Shown here in pieces: positions 17,474 to 26,605 of a DNA stretch of 56,000 nucleotides; positions within the stretch are counted from its first letter, which is position 1; each line of letters starts with the position of its first letter. The position numbers were made by a program, and so were the translations under genes. A model generated the notes under the pieces. It was not told where the DNA came from. It worked only from the letters and a program-made list of their open reading frames with translations, and did no database searches. Origin of the DNA: Planctomycetota bacterium (lineage in GTDB: Bacteria > Planctomycetota > Phycisphaerae > SM23-33); NCBI GenBank assembly GCA_009908915.1, contig JAAAOJ010000010.1, positions 1 through 56,000 on the forward strand, in the 5' to 3' direction.

Positions 17474-18424
17474 CTATTCGTCGACCATCGTGTAGAACGT
17501 CACGTAGTCGTGCTTCTCGGCCTCGTCTTCGATGCTCATCTGGCGGATGGCCGATTGCGGGTGCTGGTTCAGGATACCCGTAATGAAGTACGGAATGTGG
17601 TAGCCCCACTCGATGTCCTTCTTCAGCGGCGTGATGTACTTACCGATGCAGTCGAGCACCGGCAGGATGTCGAGGTCGGGATTCTTCAGGAAGCTCATCA
17701 GCAGTTCCGTCGTGCAGTTGCCCGCACCCCGGCCGAGGCCGTTCATCGTTCCGTCGGCCCACGTCGCGCCGTTGACGATGCCTTCCATCGTATTGGCGAA
17801 GGCGAGCTGCTGGTTGTTATGGAAATGCACGCCGACGTCCTTGGTCTTTAGATGCATCTGGTACTTGGCGACCATGTAGTGCAATTGGTCCATGTACATG
17901 TAGCCGAAACTGTCGACGATGTAGACCGCACTGGCCTGGGTTTCTTCCTCGGCCTGGTCGAGGCAGGCTTCCACGTCCGGCATATGGACGTGCGTGATGG
18001 CCATGATGTTTATGGTCGTCTCGTAGCCGAGTTCTGTCGCGGCGTTGCAGGTGCGGACGGCCTGGTTGATATCCTTGGTGTAAGTCGCCACGCGAACGAT
18101 ATCCACCACCGACTCGCTGGCCGGCAGCAGATCGTCCGGGTTGGACTTGTGCGCGTCCATCATCACGGCGACCTTCGTCCGGCCGGGCCCGATCCCATCC
18201 GTCGCCTTGCGCAGATCTTCTTCGTCGCAGAAACGCCATGGGCCAAACTCGGCGGGGTCGAACATCTCCTTGCTGTTGCGATAGCCCAACTCGCAGACGT
18301 CTATGTTCGCCTCGCAGCAGGCCTTGTAGACGGCGCGGACGGTCTCGATGTCGAAGTTCGAGTCGTTCATCAGTCCGCCGTCGCGGATGGTGCAGTCCAC
18401 CACTTTCACGTTGTCACGATGCAT
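17474..18424 (-). CDS. DRE-TIM aldolase (HMGL-like, 4-hydroxy-2-oxovalerate aldolase type)
   Basis: The 316-aa protein belongs to the DRE-TIM metallolyases. VVDCTIRDGGLMND (about 8-21) supplies the metal-binding Asp and catalytic Arg, and VGVHFHNNQQLAFANT (about 200-215) the two metal-ligand histidines, followed by GLGRGAGNCTTE. Such enzymes carry out retro-aldol or Claisen reactions on 2-keto acids. This short stand-alone form is often found in polysaccharide and surface-sugar clusters, where it may act on a keto-sugar or keto acid. Its place between the GT41-sulfotransferase and nadB fits that but does not prove it. The start follows GGAGG at 6 nt. There is no DmpG-type C-terminal domain, so catechol degradation is unlikely. 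Confidence 0.8.
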   Translation of the reverse strand: MHRDNVKVVDCTIRDGGLMNDSNFDIETVRAVYKACCEANIDVCELGYRNSKEMFDPAEFGPWRFCDEEDLRKATDGIGPGRTKVAVMMDAHKSNPDDLLPASESVVDIVRVATYTKDINQAVRTCNAATELGYETTINIMAITHVHMPDVEACLDQAEEETQASAVYIVDSFGYMYMDQLHYMVAKYQMHLKTKDVGVHFHNNQQLAFANTMEGIVNGATWADGTMNGLGRGAGNCTTELLMSFLKNPDLDILPVLDCIGKYITPLKKDIEWGYHIPYFITGILNQHPQSAIRQMSIEDEAEKHDYVTFYTMVDE

Positions 18425-18564
18425 GGGATGCCTCCATGGCTATGCCGCAGTTGATGTCGGACCGCCTATGATACACACTTTTTGCCCGTTTGCTCGCAGA
18501 ATCATCCAAAATGCTGAGCCCGGACCAACGCATTCTCTGCCTTGTTGGCCCTGGCGAGATGGCG

Positions 18565-20214
18565 CTATTCAACGACGAGCTGGTGGGCCGTGCGGCGGAT
18601 GATCTGGTGGCGTTTCCAGATGGGATCGGTCTGCGGAAAGTCCTCACGGAAATGCACGCCGCGCGTCTCCGTGCGACGCAGGGCGAGTTCCGTGACGAGC
18701 CAGGCGGTGGTGAGCATGTTCTGGGCCTCCCAGCCACCGGGATCGCTGAAGAATTCCTTGTCGAGGACGTAACGTCCCCAGAACTGGATGATCTCAAGCG
18801 TCTCGGCCAGTCGTGGGCCACTGCGGAGAATGCCGACGTTCCGCCACATGATCGACCGCAGCGAGTTTCGAATGTCAGCGAGGTCGAGTTCGGTCCGATC
18901 AGACCGCTGGACCGTCCAGTCGACGTCACGGGCGGTGAATTTGCCGTCATCGTCGGCGGCTTCGCGTCCGGCACGATCGCCACAGCGGGCACCGAACACC
19001 AGCGCCTCGGTGATGCTGTTGGAGGCCAGGCGGTTCGCGCCGTGCAGACCGGTGCAGGCCGCCTCGCCGCATGCAAAGAGCCCGGACAGGCTGGTTCGGC
19101 CCTCCATGTCGGCCCGCAGACCACCGATCATGTAGTGGGCGGCAGGGAAGACGGGAATGAGATCCTCGCCCGGGTCGATGTCGAACTCGCGGCAGGCCCG
19201 GTCGATGCCGGGGAATCGTCCGGCGAAGAACTCGGCCCCGAGGTCGCGGACGTCGAGGTAGACGCGGCTCGATCCGCTTCTGGCCGCCACGTCGAGGATG
19301 GCTCGGCTGACGATATCGCGTGGAGCCAGCTCGGCCATCTCGTGATAGTCCGGCATGAAGCGATGGCCGTTGCGGTCGACGAGCTTGGCGCCCTCGCCGC
19401 GGACCGCCTCGGAGATCAGCGACCGCGAGGCACCGGCGACATAGAGCGTCGTGGGATGGAACTGCATCATCTCCAGATCGGTCAGGGCGACCCCTGTCCG
19501 AAAGGCCATCGCGATGCCGTCGGCCGTCGCGACCGGCGGGTTCGACGTCTCCCGCCAGAGCACGCCCGCCCCGCCACTGGCGAGGATGACCGTTCGCGCC
19601 CGGATGATCTGCATGCCGAACCGCGGGTGGTCGGTCAACGCGCCCACGCAACGAGCGTCGGACCCGGCCTCGGGCGGATCGGTCAGCAGGTCGAGCGCGA
19701 AGCACTCGTCGAAGATCTTCAGGTTCGGCGTCTGGCGGGCGCGGTCGAGCAGGCCGAGCATGATGGCCCGGCCGGTTGAGTCGCCGTCGGCGTGGACGAT
19801 GCGGGGCTTGTGGTGGCCACCCTCGCGTCCCAGTTGGAGTTCGCCGTCGTCGGTATCGAACGTGACGCCCCACTCGCGGAGTTCCTGCAGGTGTCGCGGC
19901 GCGGCGGCCAGGCAGTCGCGCGCGACGGCTTCGTCGCACAGCTCGCCGCCGGCGGCGAGGGTGTCCGCGACATGGGCGTCGAGGTCCCTCGCGGCGTCGG
20001 TCGGCACGGCCATCCCGCCCTGGGCGTGCCACGTATTCGATTCGGTCTGGGCGTGTTTGGTCATCAGGATGACCTCGCCGTGCCGCGCGGCCTCGATGGC
20101 GGCGCGAACGCCGGCGGCGCCCGAGCCGATCACGAGCACGTCGGTGAAGATATGCGGCAGACGCCGGCTGGCGAAACTGACCAGATACCGTCGCTGAAGG
20201 TAAGGAATATCCAT
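18565..20214 (-). CDS. nadB: L-aspartate oxidase
   Basis: FAD enzyme that oxidises L-aspartate to iminoaspartate, the first step of de novo NAD synthesis with NadA. The 549-aa protein has the dinucleotide fold TDVLVIGSGAAGVRAAIEAARHG, HAQGGMAVP, the substrate loop REGGHHKPRIVHADGDSTGRAI, and the flavin-contact QFHPTTLYV with ISEAVRGEGA. PAAHYMIGGLRADMEGRTS and the C-terminal helical domain complete it. The start at 20214 (MDIPYLQRR) is favoured. TATTAC (20226-20221) ends 6 nt before this ATG and there is no Shine-Dalgarno, which suggests a leaderless message. nadA and nadC are not in the window. Confidence 0.94.
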   Translation of the reverse strand: MDIPYLQRRYLVSFASRRLPHIFTDVLVIGSGAAGVRAAIEAARHGEVILMTKHAQTESNTWHAQGGMAVPTDAARDLDAHVADTLAAGGELCDEAVARDCLAAAPRHLQELREWGVTFDTDDGELQLGREGGHHKPRIVHADGDSTGRAIMLGLLDRARQTPNLKIFDECFALDLLTDPPEAGSDARCVGALTDHPRFGMQIIRARTVILASGGAGVLWRETSNPPVATADGIAMAFRTGVALTDLEMMQFHPTTLYVAGASRSLISEAVRGEGAKLVDRNGHRFMPDYHEMAELAPRDIVSRAILDVAARSGSSRVYLDVRDLGAEFFAGRFPGIDRACREFDIDPGEDLIPVFPAAHYMIGGLRADMEGRTSLSGLFACGEAACTGLHGANRLASNSITEALVFGARCGDRAGREAADDDGKFTARDVDWTVQRSDRTELDLADIRNSLRSIMWRNVGILRSGPRLAETLEIIQFWGRYVLDKEFFSDPGGWEAQNMLTTAWLVTELALRRTETRGVHFREDFPQTDPIWKRHQIIRRTAHQLVVE

Positions 20215-20292
20215 GGTGCCGTAATATCCTATGCCAAGACCGCGCAACAGTCTACCGGAGGTTTGACAGCCCCTCTGTACAAAAGTGCCTCG

Positions 20293-20307
20293 ACCCGGTA
20301 AACGGGT
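20293..20307 (-). terminator. Possible weak terminator hairpin
   Basis: ACCCG/CGGGT stem with a 5-nt loop between the 176-frame hypothetical gene and nadB; on the minus strand TTTTG follows about 9 nt later. A short stem, so only a candidate. Confidence 0.25.
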
Positions 20308-20348
20308 TCTTGAGGGAGCATCAAGCACATCACCGGAAACGATGGCGG

Positions 20349-20864
20349 TCAGCCGCCGGACTCATCCTCGGCCGCTTTGCGCTCACGGGCCTGCTGAAGC
20401 TTGCGACGCAGGTAGTTGCGTTCGGTGGGTAGGCCGGCCTCGTCCCAAGCCTTGAGAATCGCGTCACTGAGCGTTGCATTGCGGGCTTTGAGTTCATCGA
20501 GCATGGCCGCGTCCGGCGAGCCGGGCGGCACCTGGAGGACCGCATCGTGGCTGTCGACCGAGAAGACAAACCCGGGATCGTTGGGCAATCGCGCGAGGCG
20601 GAATTTCATGTTCGGATAGAAAGCATTGCCCAGCCGGACGTCCGCGACCTTCAGCGAGGCCGGCTCCGCGCCGGGCGGGTCGCGCTCGATCATCTCGCCT
20701 TCGAGCCAGTCCGCGACATCGAAATCACCGGGCGGAGGAAGCATCGCCTGAACTCGCGGCGGCGGATCATCACCTTCCCATGCATGTTGCAGATACACGT
20801 CTATGGCCCGACGGACATCGTCGGGTGATGGCAGGCGAACGGATTCATTGTCGATATCGGTCAT
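20349..20864 (-). CDS. Hypothetical protein
   Basis: 171 aa from ATG 20864 (MTDIDNESV). A TTG 15 nt further upstream is less likely. I do not recognise the family. The protein is acidic and proline-rich in the first half (DDPPPRVQAMLPPPGDFDVADWL), with a middle region LKVADVRLGNAFYPNMKFRLARLP that may form strands. The C-terminus is a charged helix (ERNYLRRKLQQARERKAAEDE) likely to form a coiled coil. There is no signal peptide or membrane segment. It is transcribed divergently from the response regulator across a dyad-symmetric spacer. Confidence 0.6.
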   Translation of the reverse strand: MTDIDNESVRLPSPDDVRRAIDVYLQHAWEGDDPPPRVQAMLPPPGDFDVADWLEGEMIERDPPGAEPASLKVADVRLGNAFYPNMKFRLARLPNDPGFVFSVDSHDAVLQVPPGSPDAAMLDELKARNATLSDAILKAWDEAGLPTERNYLRRKLQQARERKAAEDESGG

Positions 20865-20892
20865 GCTTGGGTGTGTCAAAATCCCCGGTCGT

Positions 20893-20927
20893 GTAATGTT
20901 GGTCGTTGATTTCTAACGATACATTAC
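20893..20927. promoter_or_regulatory. Dyad-symmetric site in divergent promoter region
   Basis: GTAATGT (20893-20899) and ACATTAC (20921-20927) are perfect inverted arms, with an inner pair CGTT (20904-20907)/AACG (20915-20918). It is centred between two divergent genes, so it could be an operator or a hairpin; no binding protein is known. Confidence 0.4.
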
Positions 20928-20975
20928 GGTAAGACTATTGACAAGTCCCGCTGAACAATCGTGAACGGACAGGTT

Positions 20976-21356
20976 ATGGGTTCTGACAAGCCGCTCATCA
21001 TGGTCGTCGAAGACGACGCTGAAATGAACCAGCTGCAACGCGAGCTGCTGGCCATACACGGCATGGACTCGGTCCCCGCCTACAGCGGCACCGAAGCGCT
21101 CGCCGTCGACGCCGATCGCAAACCCGACGCGATTCTTCTGGACGTGATGCTGCCGGAACTGGACGGCTTTGAGACCTGTATCCGCCTCCGTGAGAAGCAG
21201 CAGCGTTCCGTGCCGGTCATCATGCTGACGGCGATGGACAGCGACGAGTGTCGCCAGCGCGGCTTCGCCGCCGGGGCCGACGCCTACTTCATCAAACCCT
21301 TCGATCCTGACGACGTCATCAAAAGCCTCCACGTCCTGCTCGCCAAGAATCAGTAG
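20976..21356 (+). CDS. Single-domain response regulator (CheY/receiver type)
   Basis: The 126-aa protein is a bare receiver domain. It has the acidic pair in MVVEDDAEMN, the phospho-acceptor Asp in ILLDVMLPELDG (about residue 57), the switch Thr in IMLTAMD and the Lys in FIKPFDPDD. There is no output domain, so it must act by protein contact or as a phosphate shuttle. A GTG at 20961 is a possible alternative start. A histidine kinase gene lies 175 bp downstream on the opposite strand, convergent, and could be its partner (inference from position only). Confidence 0.88.
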   Translation: MGSDKPLIMVVEDDAEMNQLQRELLAIHGMDSVPAYSGTEALAVDADRKPDAILLDVMLPELDGFETCIRLREKQQRSVPVIMLTAMDSDECRQRGFAAGADAYFIKPFDPDDVIKSLHVLLAKNQ

Positions 21357-21531
21357 CAACGGCCTGAGCGAAGTCACCGTCAAGCCCTTCGAAAAGCAGC
21401 AGGCTGTCGACGGTGCTGCCGTATGAGTAAAAGCCCTCGGCTTCGCCCTTCGGATTGCGCTCCATGTGCCAGGACTCGTGGAGAAGGGCAAACGGATACC
21501 TCTGGACGACCGTTCGTGTCGAAATCTCGGG

Positions 21532-23496
21532 CTAGGCCTCCGGCTGGTAGCTCATGCCCGGATGGCGAGTCGTCGGCGGCGGGTCGATCGGCAACTGCAC
21601 GATGAACGTCGTGCCGTTCGGCCCGGTGATGAACTGGATGATGCCGCCATGCAGCTCCGTAAAGTGCTTGACGATGGCCAGGCCCAGCCCCATGCCCTTC
21701 TTGCCGTAGCCGCTCTTGCCGGTCGAGTGCGTCATAATATCGCTGCCGGAATAGAACGGTTCAAAAATGTGCGGACGGTCCTGCTCGGGAATCCCCGGGC
21801 CCTGGTCGAAGACCTCGATGGCCACGTATCCACCCAACTGCTTCTGCACGGCGATGCGGACCTCCCCGCCGTCCGGCGTGAACTTGATGGCGTTCATCAC
21901 CAGATTCTCGATGATGTCGCGCAGCTTCGACTCATCGGCCTGGATGATCGCCTCGTCCTCGCCGGTTTCGATGATCAGCCTCTGGTCGCGGCGTTCGATC
22001 CACGGTTGACAGTCGGTGTAGACGCTCTCGAGCAGCTTTGTCAGGTCAACCGGGCCGTATTTCAGATTCTCGTCCAGCGTCTGCTCGGGAATCAGCTTGA
22101 ACATTGACTGGATGATTTCGTCCAGCCGCCCGGCCTTGAATCGGATGGTGTCCATCGCCTGGACGAGACGGTCGCGGTCCTGGCAGTCCTTGAGCAGCTT
22201 GCTCATACCGACGATGTAACTGACCGGCGTGCGCAGCTCGTGGCCGGCGATGCGGATGAAGTTCTCTTTCAGCTCGTTGGCCTCGGTAAGTTCGGCGTTG
22301 GACCGCTGCAGCTTACGGACCATGTTGTTGAAGTCACGCGCAAGGTCGTCGATCTCGTCGGTGCCGAAGAGGCGCGTGCCGGTCCAGGTGGCGTCGGCCC
22401 GGGCCTTGAGCTCGCCCTCGGCGACCTGCCTCGCCGAGCGGCTGATGCGGCGGATACGGTTGATCACGCTACGATCAATGAGCACCACCCCGCCGAGAAA
22501 CAGGCCACTGATCAGCAGCAGGCCCACGAGCAGGACGGTCATGGTCAGCCGCGTCAGGCCCCGGCGGGCTTCCATCTCGCGCATCGACAGCACGAGCGTC
22601 CACGTCGGCTGGGCCACAGGCAGGTCGTCCATCTCGGCCGGCAGGAGTACCGGGGCAAAGCCCACGATGCGCTCGTCAGGCGTGACGCGCCAGCCCTGGC
22701 GGTCGCTGGCCAGCCCGAGAGCCGCCCAGCCTGGATAGACGCGTTCGAGCGGCTCGGCCTCGCCGGCGACGACCTGCGGGCTGTAGATGACGGCGCCGGC
22801 GTCGTTGACCACCGACAGATGGGCCTCGCCGCCGCCGACGTCCCGCGTCGCCTCGGGCAGCCAGTGACGCAACGACAGAAACAGCTTGGCCACGCCGATG
22901 ACGTCGGCGCCCCGCAGGACCGGTACGCAGATGGTCACGCCCCAGGTGCCGGCGCTCGTGTCGAAGGTCACCTCCCGGACACAAATCCGCCCCATGCCGT
23001 CATTGTAGCTGCTCTGCCACCAGTCCTCGTCCGACTGGTCAAAGTCCGTGGTCCGGCCCGTCGCGGCCAGCAGCTGTCCGAAGCGGTCGGTAACGAGGAT
23101 TTCGGCGACCTGCTGTTCCTCTCGTTGGATAACGGCCAGTGCGTCGGCGATCTCGTTGTCGAGTATTCCTTTCAGCCGAGGGTCGTCGAGTTCCAGCGTC
23201 GGCCAGGCCAGATCGATGTCGGCGAGTTCCTCCTCAGACATGCGGGTCTCCGCGGCGGCCAGCATGGCCACGACCGGCTTCTGGTGAAGCCCCACCTGGA
23301 GGACTTCGATCTCACGGAGGAGTTGGTCTTCGACGTTGGTGGCAGCCGGGGAGACCGCGGCGAGAATGCCGCGCCCGAAGACTTGGCTGCGCAGTTGCCG
23401 CCCGCCGACCACGATCGTCAACAGAGCAGCGAGCAGCGGCAGCAGTGCTACCGCCACGAGCAGAATCACCAGTTTCGTGCGTATACCTATTCGCAT
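21532..23496 (-). CDS. Membrane sensor histidine kinase (dCache-HAMP-HisKA-HATPase)
   Basis: The 654-aa protein has a transmembrane segment at about 8-31, a long periplasmic sensor region (about 32-310, double-Cache-like), and a second membrane segment at about 312-337 (VLLVGLLLISGLFLGGVVLI). A HAMP linker follows (RRISRSARQVAEGELKARAD), then HisKA with the phospho-His in RIAGHELRTPVSYIVGMSKLL. The ATPase has N-box NLVMNAIKFTPDGG, G1 EVFDQGPGIPEQDRP and G2 KKGMGLGLAIVKHF. It should sense a small extracellular ligand and phosphorylate a response regulator. The nearest candidate is the single-domain regulator at 20976-21356. All catalytic motifs are intact. Confidence 0.92.
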   Translation of the reverse strand: MRIGIRTKLVILLVAVALLPLLAALLTIVVGGRQLRSQVFGRGILAAVSPAATNVEDQLLREIEVLQVGLHQKPVVAMLAAAETRMSEEELADIDLAWPTLELDDPRLKGILDNEIADALAVIQREEQQVAEILVTDRFGQLLAATGRTTDFDQSDEDWWQSSYNDGMGRICVREVTFDTSAGTWGVTICVPVLRGADVIGVAKLFLSLRHWLPEATRDVGGGEAHLSVVNDAGAVIYSPQVVAGEAEPLERVYPGWAALGLASDRQGWRVTPDERIVGFAPVLLPAEMDDLPVAQPTWTLVLSMREMEARRGLTRLTMTVLLVGLLLISGLFLGGVVLIDRSVINRIRRISRSARQVAEGELKARADATWTGTRLFGTDEIDDLARDFNNMVRKLQRSNAELTEANELKENFIRIAGHELRTPVSYIVGMSKLLKDCQDRDRLVQAMDTIRFKAGRLDEIIQSMFKLIPEQTLDENLKYGPVDLTKLLESVYTDCQPWIERRDQRLIIETGEDEAIIQADESKLRDIIENLVMNAIKFTPDGGEVRIAVQKQLGGYVAIEVFDQGPGIPEQDRPHIFEPFYSGSDIMTHSTGKSGYGKKGMGLGLAIVKHFTELHGGIIQFITGPNGTTFIVQLPIDPPPTTRHPGMSYQPEA

Positions 23497-23706
23497 GAAT
23501 CCCGCGACCTTCCAGCGGAACGGCTCATTTTAGTGAAACGCCGCGCGAAGGGCAGTGTTTTTTACGAAATCCAGTCCGCCGGCGTTCAAACCCCGTCGTG
23601 GCGACCGGCCGCGGCCGCTGCGGGCTTGTCGGATGGGCGGCGATACGATAGGCTACCATGCTGTCAGACTCGTACGAGTTGTTCCTGAATCAAAGGATGC
23701 CTGCCG

Positions 23707-24777
23707 ATGCAACGCGAATCGAAGAACTTCCTGATGTCTCTGCTGACCACCCCTTCGCCCAGCGGACATGAATCGGCCGCCCAGAAGCTCTGGTGCGACT
23801 ACGTCCGGGACGCCGCCGACGATGTCAAGACCGATGCGTACGGCAATGCCGTTGCGGTCGTCAAGGGCTCGGGCGGGCCGAAGATTCTTCTCGACGGCCA
23901 CATGGACGAAATCGGCATGATGGTCAAGCATATTGACGACAAAGGCTTCGTCTACATCCAGCGCATTGGCGGGGTCAACGCCGCCCTGTGTTCCGGCAAG
24001 CGGGTGAACATCCACGCGGCCAAGGGCATCGTCCGTGGCGTCATAGGCGCGACCGCCATTCACCTGATCGACAAGGACAAGGACCAGAAGCCACCGAAGT
24101 GGCACGAGTTGTTCATCGACATCGGCGTTAAGGACGGCAAGGCCGCTCGCAAGCGCATCGCCGTTGGCGATGCCGTGACCTTCGTGGATGACTTCGAGCA
24201 ACTCGACCGCAATATCGCCATCGCCCGCGCCTTCGACAACCGCATCGGCTGCTTCCTCATCGCCGAGGTGCTGCGGAAGGTCGCCGCCGGCCGCCGCAAG
24301 CCCACATGCAGTCTCTACGCCTGCAGCAGCGTCCAGGAAGAAACCGGCTGCAATGGCGCACAGATGAACGTCGCCAACGTCAAGCCCGACGTCGCCATCG
24401 CCGTGGAAGTCACCCACGCGACGGACACGCCCGGCATCGACGCCAAGAAGCACGGCGAGGTCACGATGGGCGACGGCCCGACCGTCAGCATCGGCCGCGA
24501 GCATCACCCCGTGGTCGTCCGCCGGCTGCGCGACGTCGCCGAGGCCAAGAACATCGACTACCAGGTCGAAACGTTCAGCCTCACTGGCGGCACGGACGCT
24601 TACGTCATGTGGAACAAGATCGGCGGCGTGCCGGCGGCCCTGATTTCCATCCCCACCCGCTACATGCACTCGACCGTCGAGATGGTTGACCTGCGCGACC
24701 TGGCCAAGGGCATCGACTGGCTGGCCGAGTTCGTCCTCGACGTCAAGAAGGGCGAGTCGTTCAAGATCAAGGTCTGA
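23707..24777 (+). CDS. M42 family metallo-aminopeptidase
   Basis: Cytoplasmic tetrahedral-type zinc or cobalt aminopeptidase (glutamyl aminopeptidase/PepA-like of M42). The 356-aa protein shows metal ligands in LLDGHMDEIG (about 61-70), ARAFDNRIG (about 176-184), the catalytic Glu pair in SVQEETGCNGA, the ligand in VAIAVEVTHATD, and the final His in PTRYMHSTVE. The dimerisation domain is inserted at about 75-170 as usual. It trims N-terminal residues from peptides for amino-acid recycling. The start at 23707 is preceded by AAAGGA at about 9 nt. An out-of-frame ORF beginning at about 23658 overlaps this start. Confidence 0.92.
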   Translation: MQRESKNFLMSLLTTPSPSGHESAAQKLWCDYVRDAADDVKTDAYGNAVAVVKGSGGPKILLDGHMDEIGMMVKHIDDKGFVYIQRIGGVNAALCSGKRVNIHAAKGIVRGVIGATAIHLIDKDKDQKPPKWHELFIDIGVKDGKAARKRIAVGDAVTFVDDFEQLDRNIAIARAFDNRIGCFLIAEVLRKVAAGRRKPTCSLYACSSVQEETGCNGAQMNVANVKPDVAIAVEVTHATDTPGIDAKKHGEVTMGDGPTVSIGREHHPVVVRRLRDVAEAKNIDYQVETFSLTGGTDAYVMWNKIGGVPAALISIPTRYMHSTVEMVDLRDLAKGIDWLAEFVLDVKKGESFKIKV

Positions 24778-25076
24778 CGGACAGAGCGAAGGGCTGAACG
24801 CTGAAATTCGCGCGTGGCGGCCCACTTCCTGCCTTGCCCCCTTCTCCCTGGAGGAGAGGTTCCCAGCATGCCCTGAGCCTGCCGAATGGGTCGGCGAGGC
24901 GGTGAGGGGATGGATGTTTCGTCCTGCAGGTAAACCGCTCACCTCGTCGTGGCCCAGGGGCGTCAAGAGCCCTCTCTGGCTCGAAGACTCGTTCTCTCTC
25001 CCAGCGGCAGAGCGGTCCAAGCGACGACACGCTGAACGGTATACCAGCGTATTCCGACCGCACCCTCTGCGCCCTG
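24778..25076. repeat. Repeat-rich intergenic region with R3 element
   Basis: No gene. Segments GGCTCGAAGACTCG and CTCTCCCAGCGG match the R3 copy at 1-80, and CCTGGAGGAGAGGTTCCC with CTGAGCCTGCCGAATGGG belongs to the same composite repeat. It separates the convergent M42 and LysR genes. Confidence 0.5.
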
Positions 25077-25964
25077 CTACTTCTTCTTCGTGCCGAGGAT
25101 GGCCAGGAACTGCTGTTCGGCCGGGCCGGGCTGTCGGCCCCGCCGCCGCAACACGCCGATCGGCCTGACCCACTGACCGCCGTGCCGGATCGGGACCATC
25201 GTCAGGTCGCCGCGGCTGGCTTCGAGTTCCACGTTGCCCTTCGGCAGAATACTCACGCCCGAACCGACCATAATCGCGCGCTTGAGCAATTCAATGTTGT
25301 CGAACTCCAGCGTGACGTTCACCCGCACCCGCTCGCCCTTGAGCAGCTTGTCGATGTGACGCCGCGTCGGAATGTTGGCCTCGAAGGCGACGAAGTCCTC
25401 ATCGTTGAGCTGTTGTGGCTCGATGTCGTTCTCGCCGGCAAGGTCGTGCTCGGGCGGCAGAACGGCCACGAGTTCCTCGTCTACCAGCGGGACGATTTCC
25501 AGCGAGCGGTTCGTCTCCGGACAGGCCACCACGCCAAGATCCATCTCGCCGCCGATGATGGCCGCGCAGATGTGGTTCCAGCCGGTGTACTCCACGTGCA
25601 AATGCACCTCGGGATGCCCGGTGATAAATTCGCGGACGTAGGGATCGAGCAGGTAGAACCCCACGGAGTAGATCGTGCCCACCCTCAGCACGCCGCGGAC
25701 GGCGTCACTGGCAGACCTGACCTCGCCGAGCATCTGCTCGTAACGGCGAAGGATCTCCCGGGCGCCACGGTAGAAGGCTTTGCCCGCTTCCGTCGGAGCG
25801 ACCATTCCCCCGCCACGCGAGATCAACTGGACGGACAGGTCGCGCTCAAGCTTCGCCAACTGCTGGGAAACCGCGGACTGAGAAATGTAGTTCGAGTCGG
25901 CCGCGCGTGAGAAACTGCCCGTATCGACCAGATCACAAAACGTCTTTATCACGTTGATGTTCAT
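25077..25964 (-). CDS. LysR family transcriptional regulator
   Basis: The 295-aa protein is a standard LysR regulator. Residues 1-60 form the winged HTH (MNINVIKTFCDLVDTGSFSRAADSNYISQSAVSQQLAKLE). About 90-295 form the periplasmic-binding-like effector domain, with DLGVVACPE and IMVGSGVSILPKG lining the ligand cleft. The family usually controls a divergently transcribed neighbour. Here the upstream space holds a MITE-like repeat and a tRNA, so the regulated gene is unclear. Start: ATG 25964 behind GAGGTGG at about 8 nt, giving the canonical N-terminus; an upstream start at 25982 adds six residues. Confidence 0.9.
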   Translation of the reverse strand: MNINVIKTFCDLVDTGSFSRAADSNYISQSAVSQQLAKLERDLSVQLISRGGGMVAPTEAGKAFYRGAREILRRYEQMLGEVRSASDAVRGVLRVGTIYSVGFYLLDPYVREFITGHPEVHLHVEYTGWNHICAAIIGGEMDLGVVACPETNRSLEIVPLVDEELVAVLPPEHDLAGENDIEPQQLNDEDFVAFEANIPTRRHIDKLLKGERVRVNVTLEFDNIELLKRAIMVGSGVSILPKGNVELEASRGDLTMVPIRHGGQWVRPIGVLRRRGRQPGPAEQQFLAILGTKKK

Positions 25965-26334
25965 CGGTATGCCACCTCGCAAAAACCCGGTTGCATCGAG
26001 ATGTCATCCCTCTAGCGTTAGCAGCCCGTTTGGAAAGCTATCGCTGCTGCTGCCGGGCCTGTTGCTTGCGCGTCATCGTCCCGAACACTCGGCTGCTTGC
26101 GAATTAATCCATTGACGGATTAACGAAGTAACCAATTCGCCTGCGTTTCCGCTTTTTGATGCTCGCGGCGCGATCCATTTCCAAACGGACTGCCAGCCCA
26201 TCGTATGGCGCAGTCGCAAGGAATAACAGTCCTTTTTGCAGCAACGACGGAGCAACGGCGACAGAAAGGAGTGTAACTGTTTGTCAGAAAGAGCGATGCG
26301 CGTCGCAGGCGGGCGCACCTGGCTGGCAGGACAC
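25965..26334. other. Intergenic region between LysR gene and tRNA
   Basis: 370 bp with no protein gene. It is mostly occupied by MITE-like repeat R1 (26021-26193); the rest shows no feature I can name. Confidence 0.5.
26021..26193 (+). repeat. MITE-like repeat R1, complete reference copy
   Basis: 173 bp bounded by 16-bp terminal inverted repeats: GCAGCCCGTTTGGAAA at the left, and TTTCCAAACGGACTGC at the right, whose reverse complement is GCAGTCCGTTTGGAAA. The interior has a small hairpin (TAATCC-ATTGAC-GGATTA) and no ORF of its own. Other copies: 10953-11117 (reverse), 52034-52194, and fragments at 9239 and 37692. It lacks a transposase, so any movement would be in trans. Confidence 0.7.
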
Positions 26335-26418
26335 TGCGGCCGAGTGGAGTCGAACCACCACTCCCCGAAGGGAACAGGCACCTGAAGCCTGCGCGTCTGC
26401 CAATTCCGCCACGGCCGC
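26335..26418 (-). tRNA. tRNA-Leu (anticodon CAG)
   Basis: An 84-nt class II tRNA. The acceptor arms GCGGCCG and CGGCCGC pair perfectly. The anticodon arm is CAGGC-TTCAGGT-GCCTG with anticodon CAG, a long variable arm (TTCCCTTCGGGGAGT) marks a Leu/Ser-type tRNA, and the T loop is TTCGACT with a GGTGG/CCACT stem. The 3' CCA is not encoded. It reads CUG, a codon common in this GC-rich window. Confidence 0.95.
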
Positions 26419-26605
26419 AATATCGGATGCACCTGCACCGCGAAGGAACTACTTTAGTAATCTGCTCACAAAAGTCAATGGCTTTTGTTGCTTGAGAAAC
26501 GCGTCCCCGGCAGAATACTATTTCATGACCTGTGGGCAGGCCGATGGCTCGGCCTCGCGACCACGATGTGCAACACACTGGGCCATCAGCATGAAGGATG
26601 AAACG

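Noticed and set aside
20938..20966. Perfect TTGACA at 20938 as a response-regulator promoter
   Set aside because: No acceptable -10 hexamer at 15-19 bp spacing; left as unassigned.
20961..20975. GTG 20961 as the response-regulator start
   Set aside because: No Shine-Dalgarno supports it, and ATG 20976 already gives the full receiver domain; kept only as an alternative.
22240..23688. 482-codon plus-strand ORF opposite the histidine kinase
   Set aside because: Shadow frame; all kinase motifs are on the minus strand.
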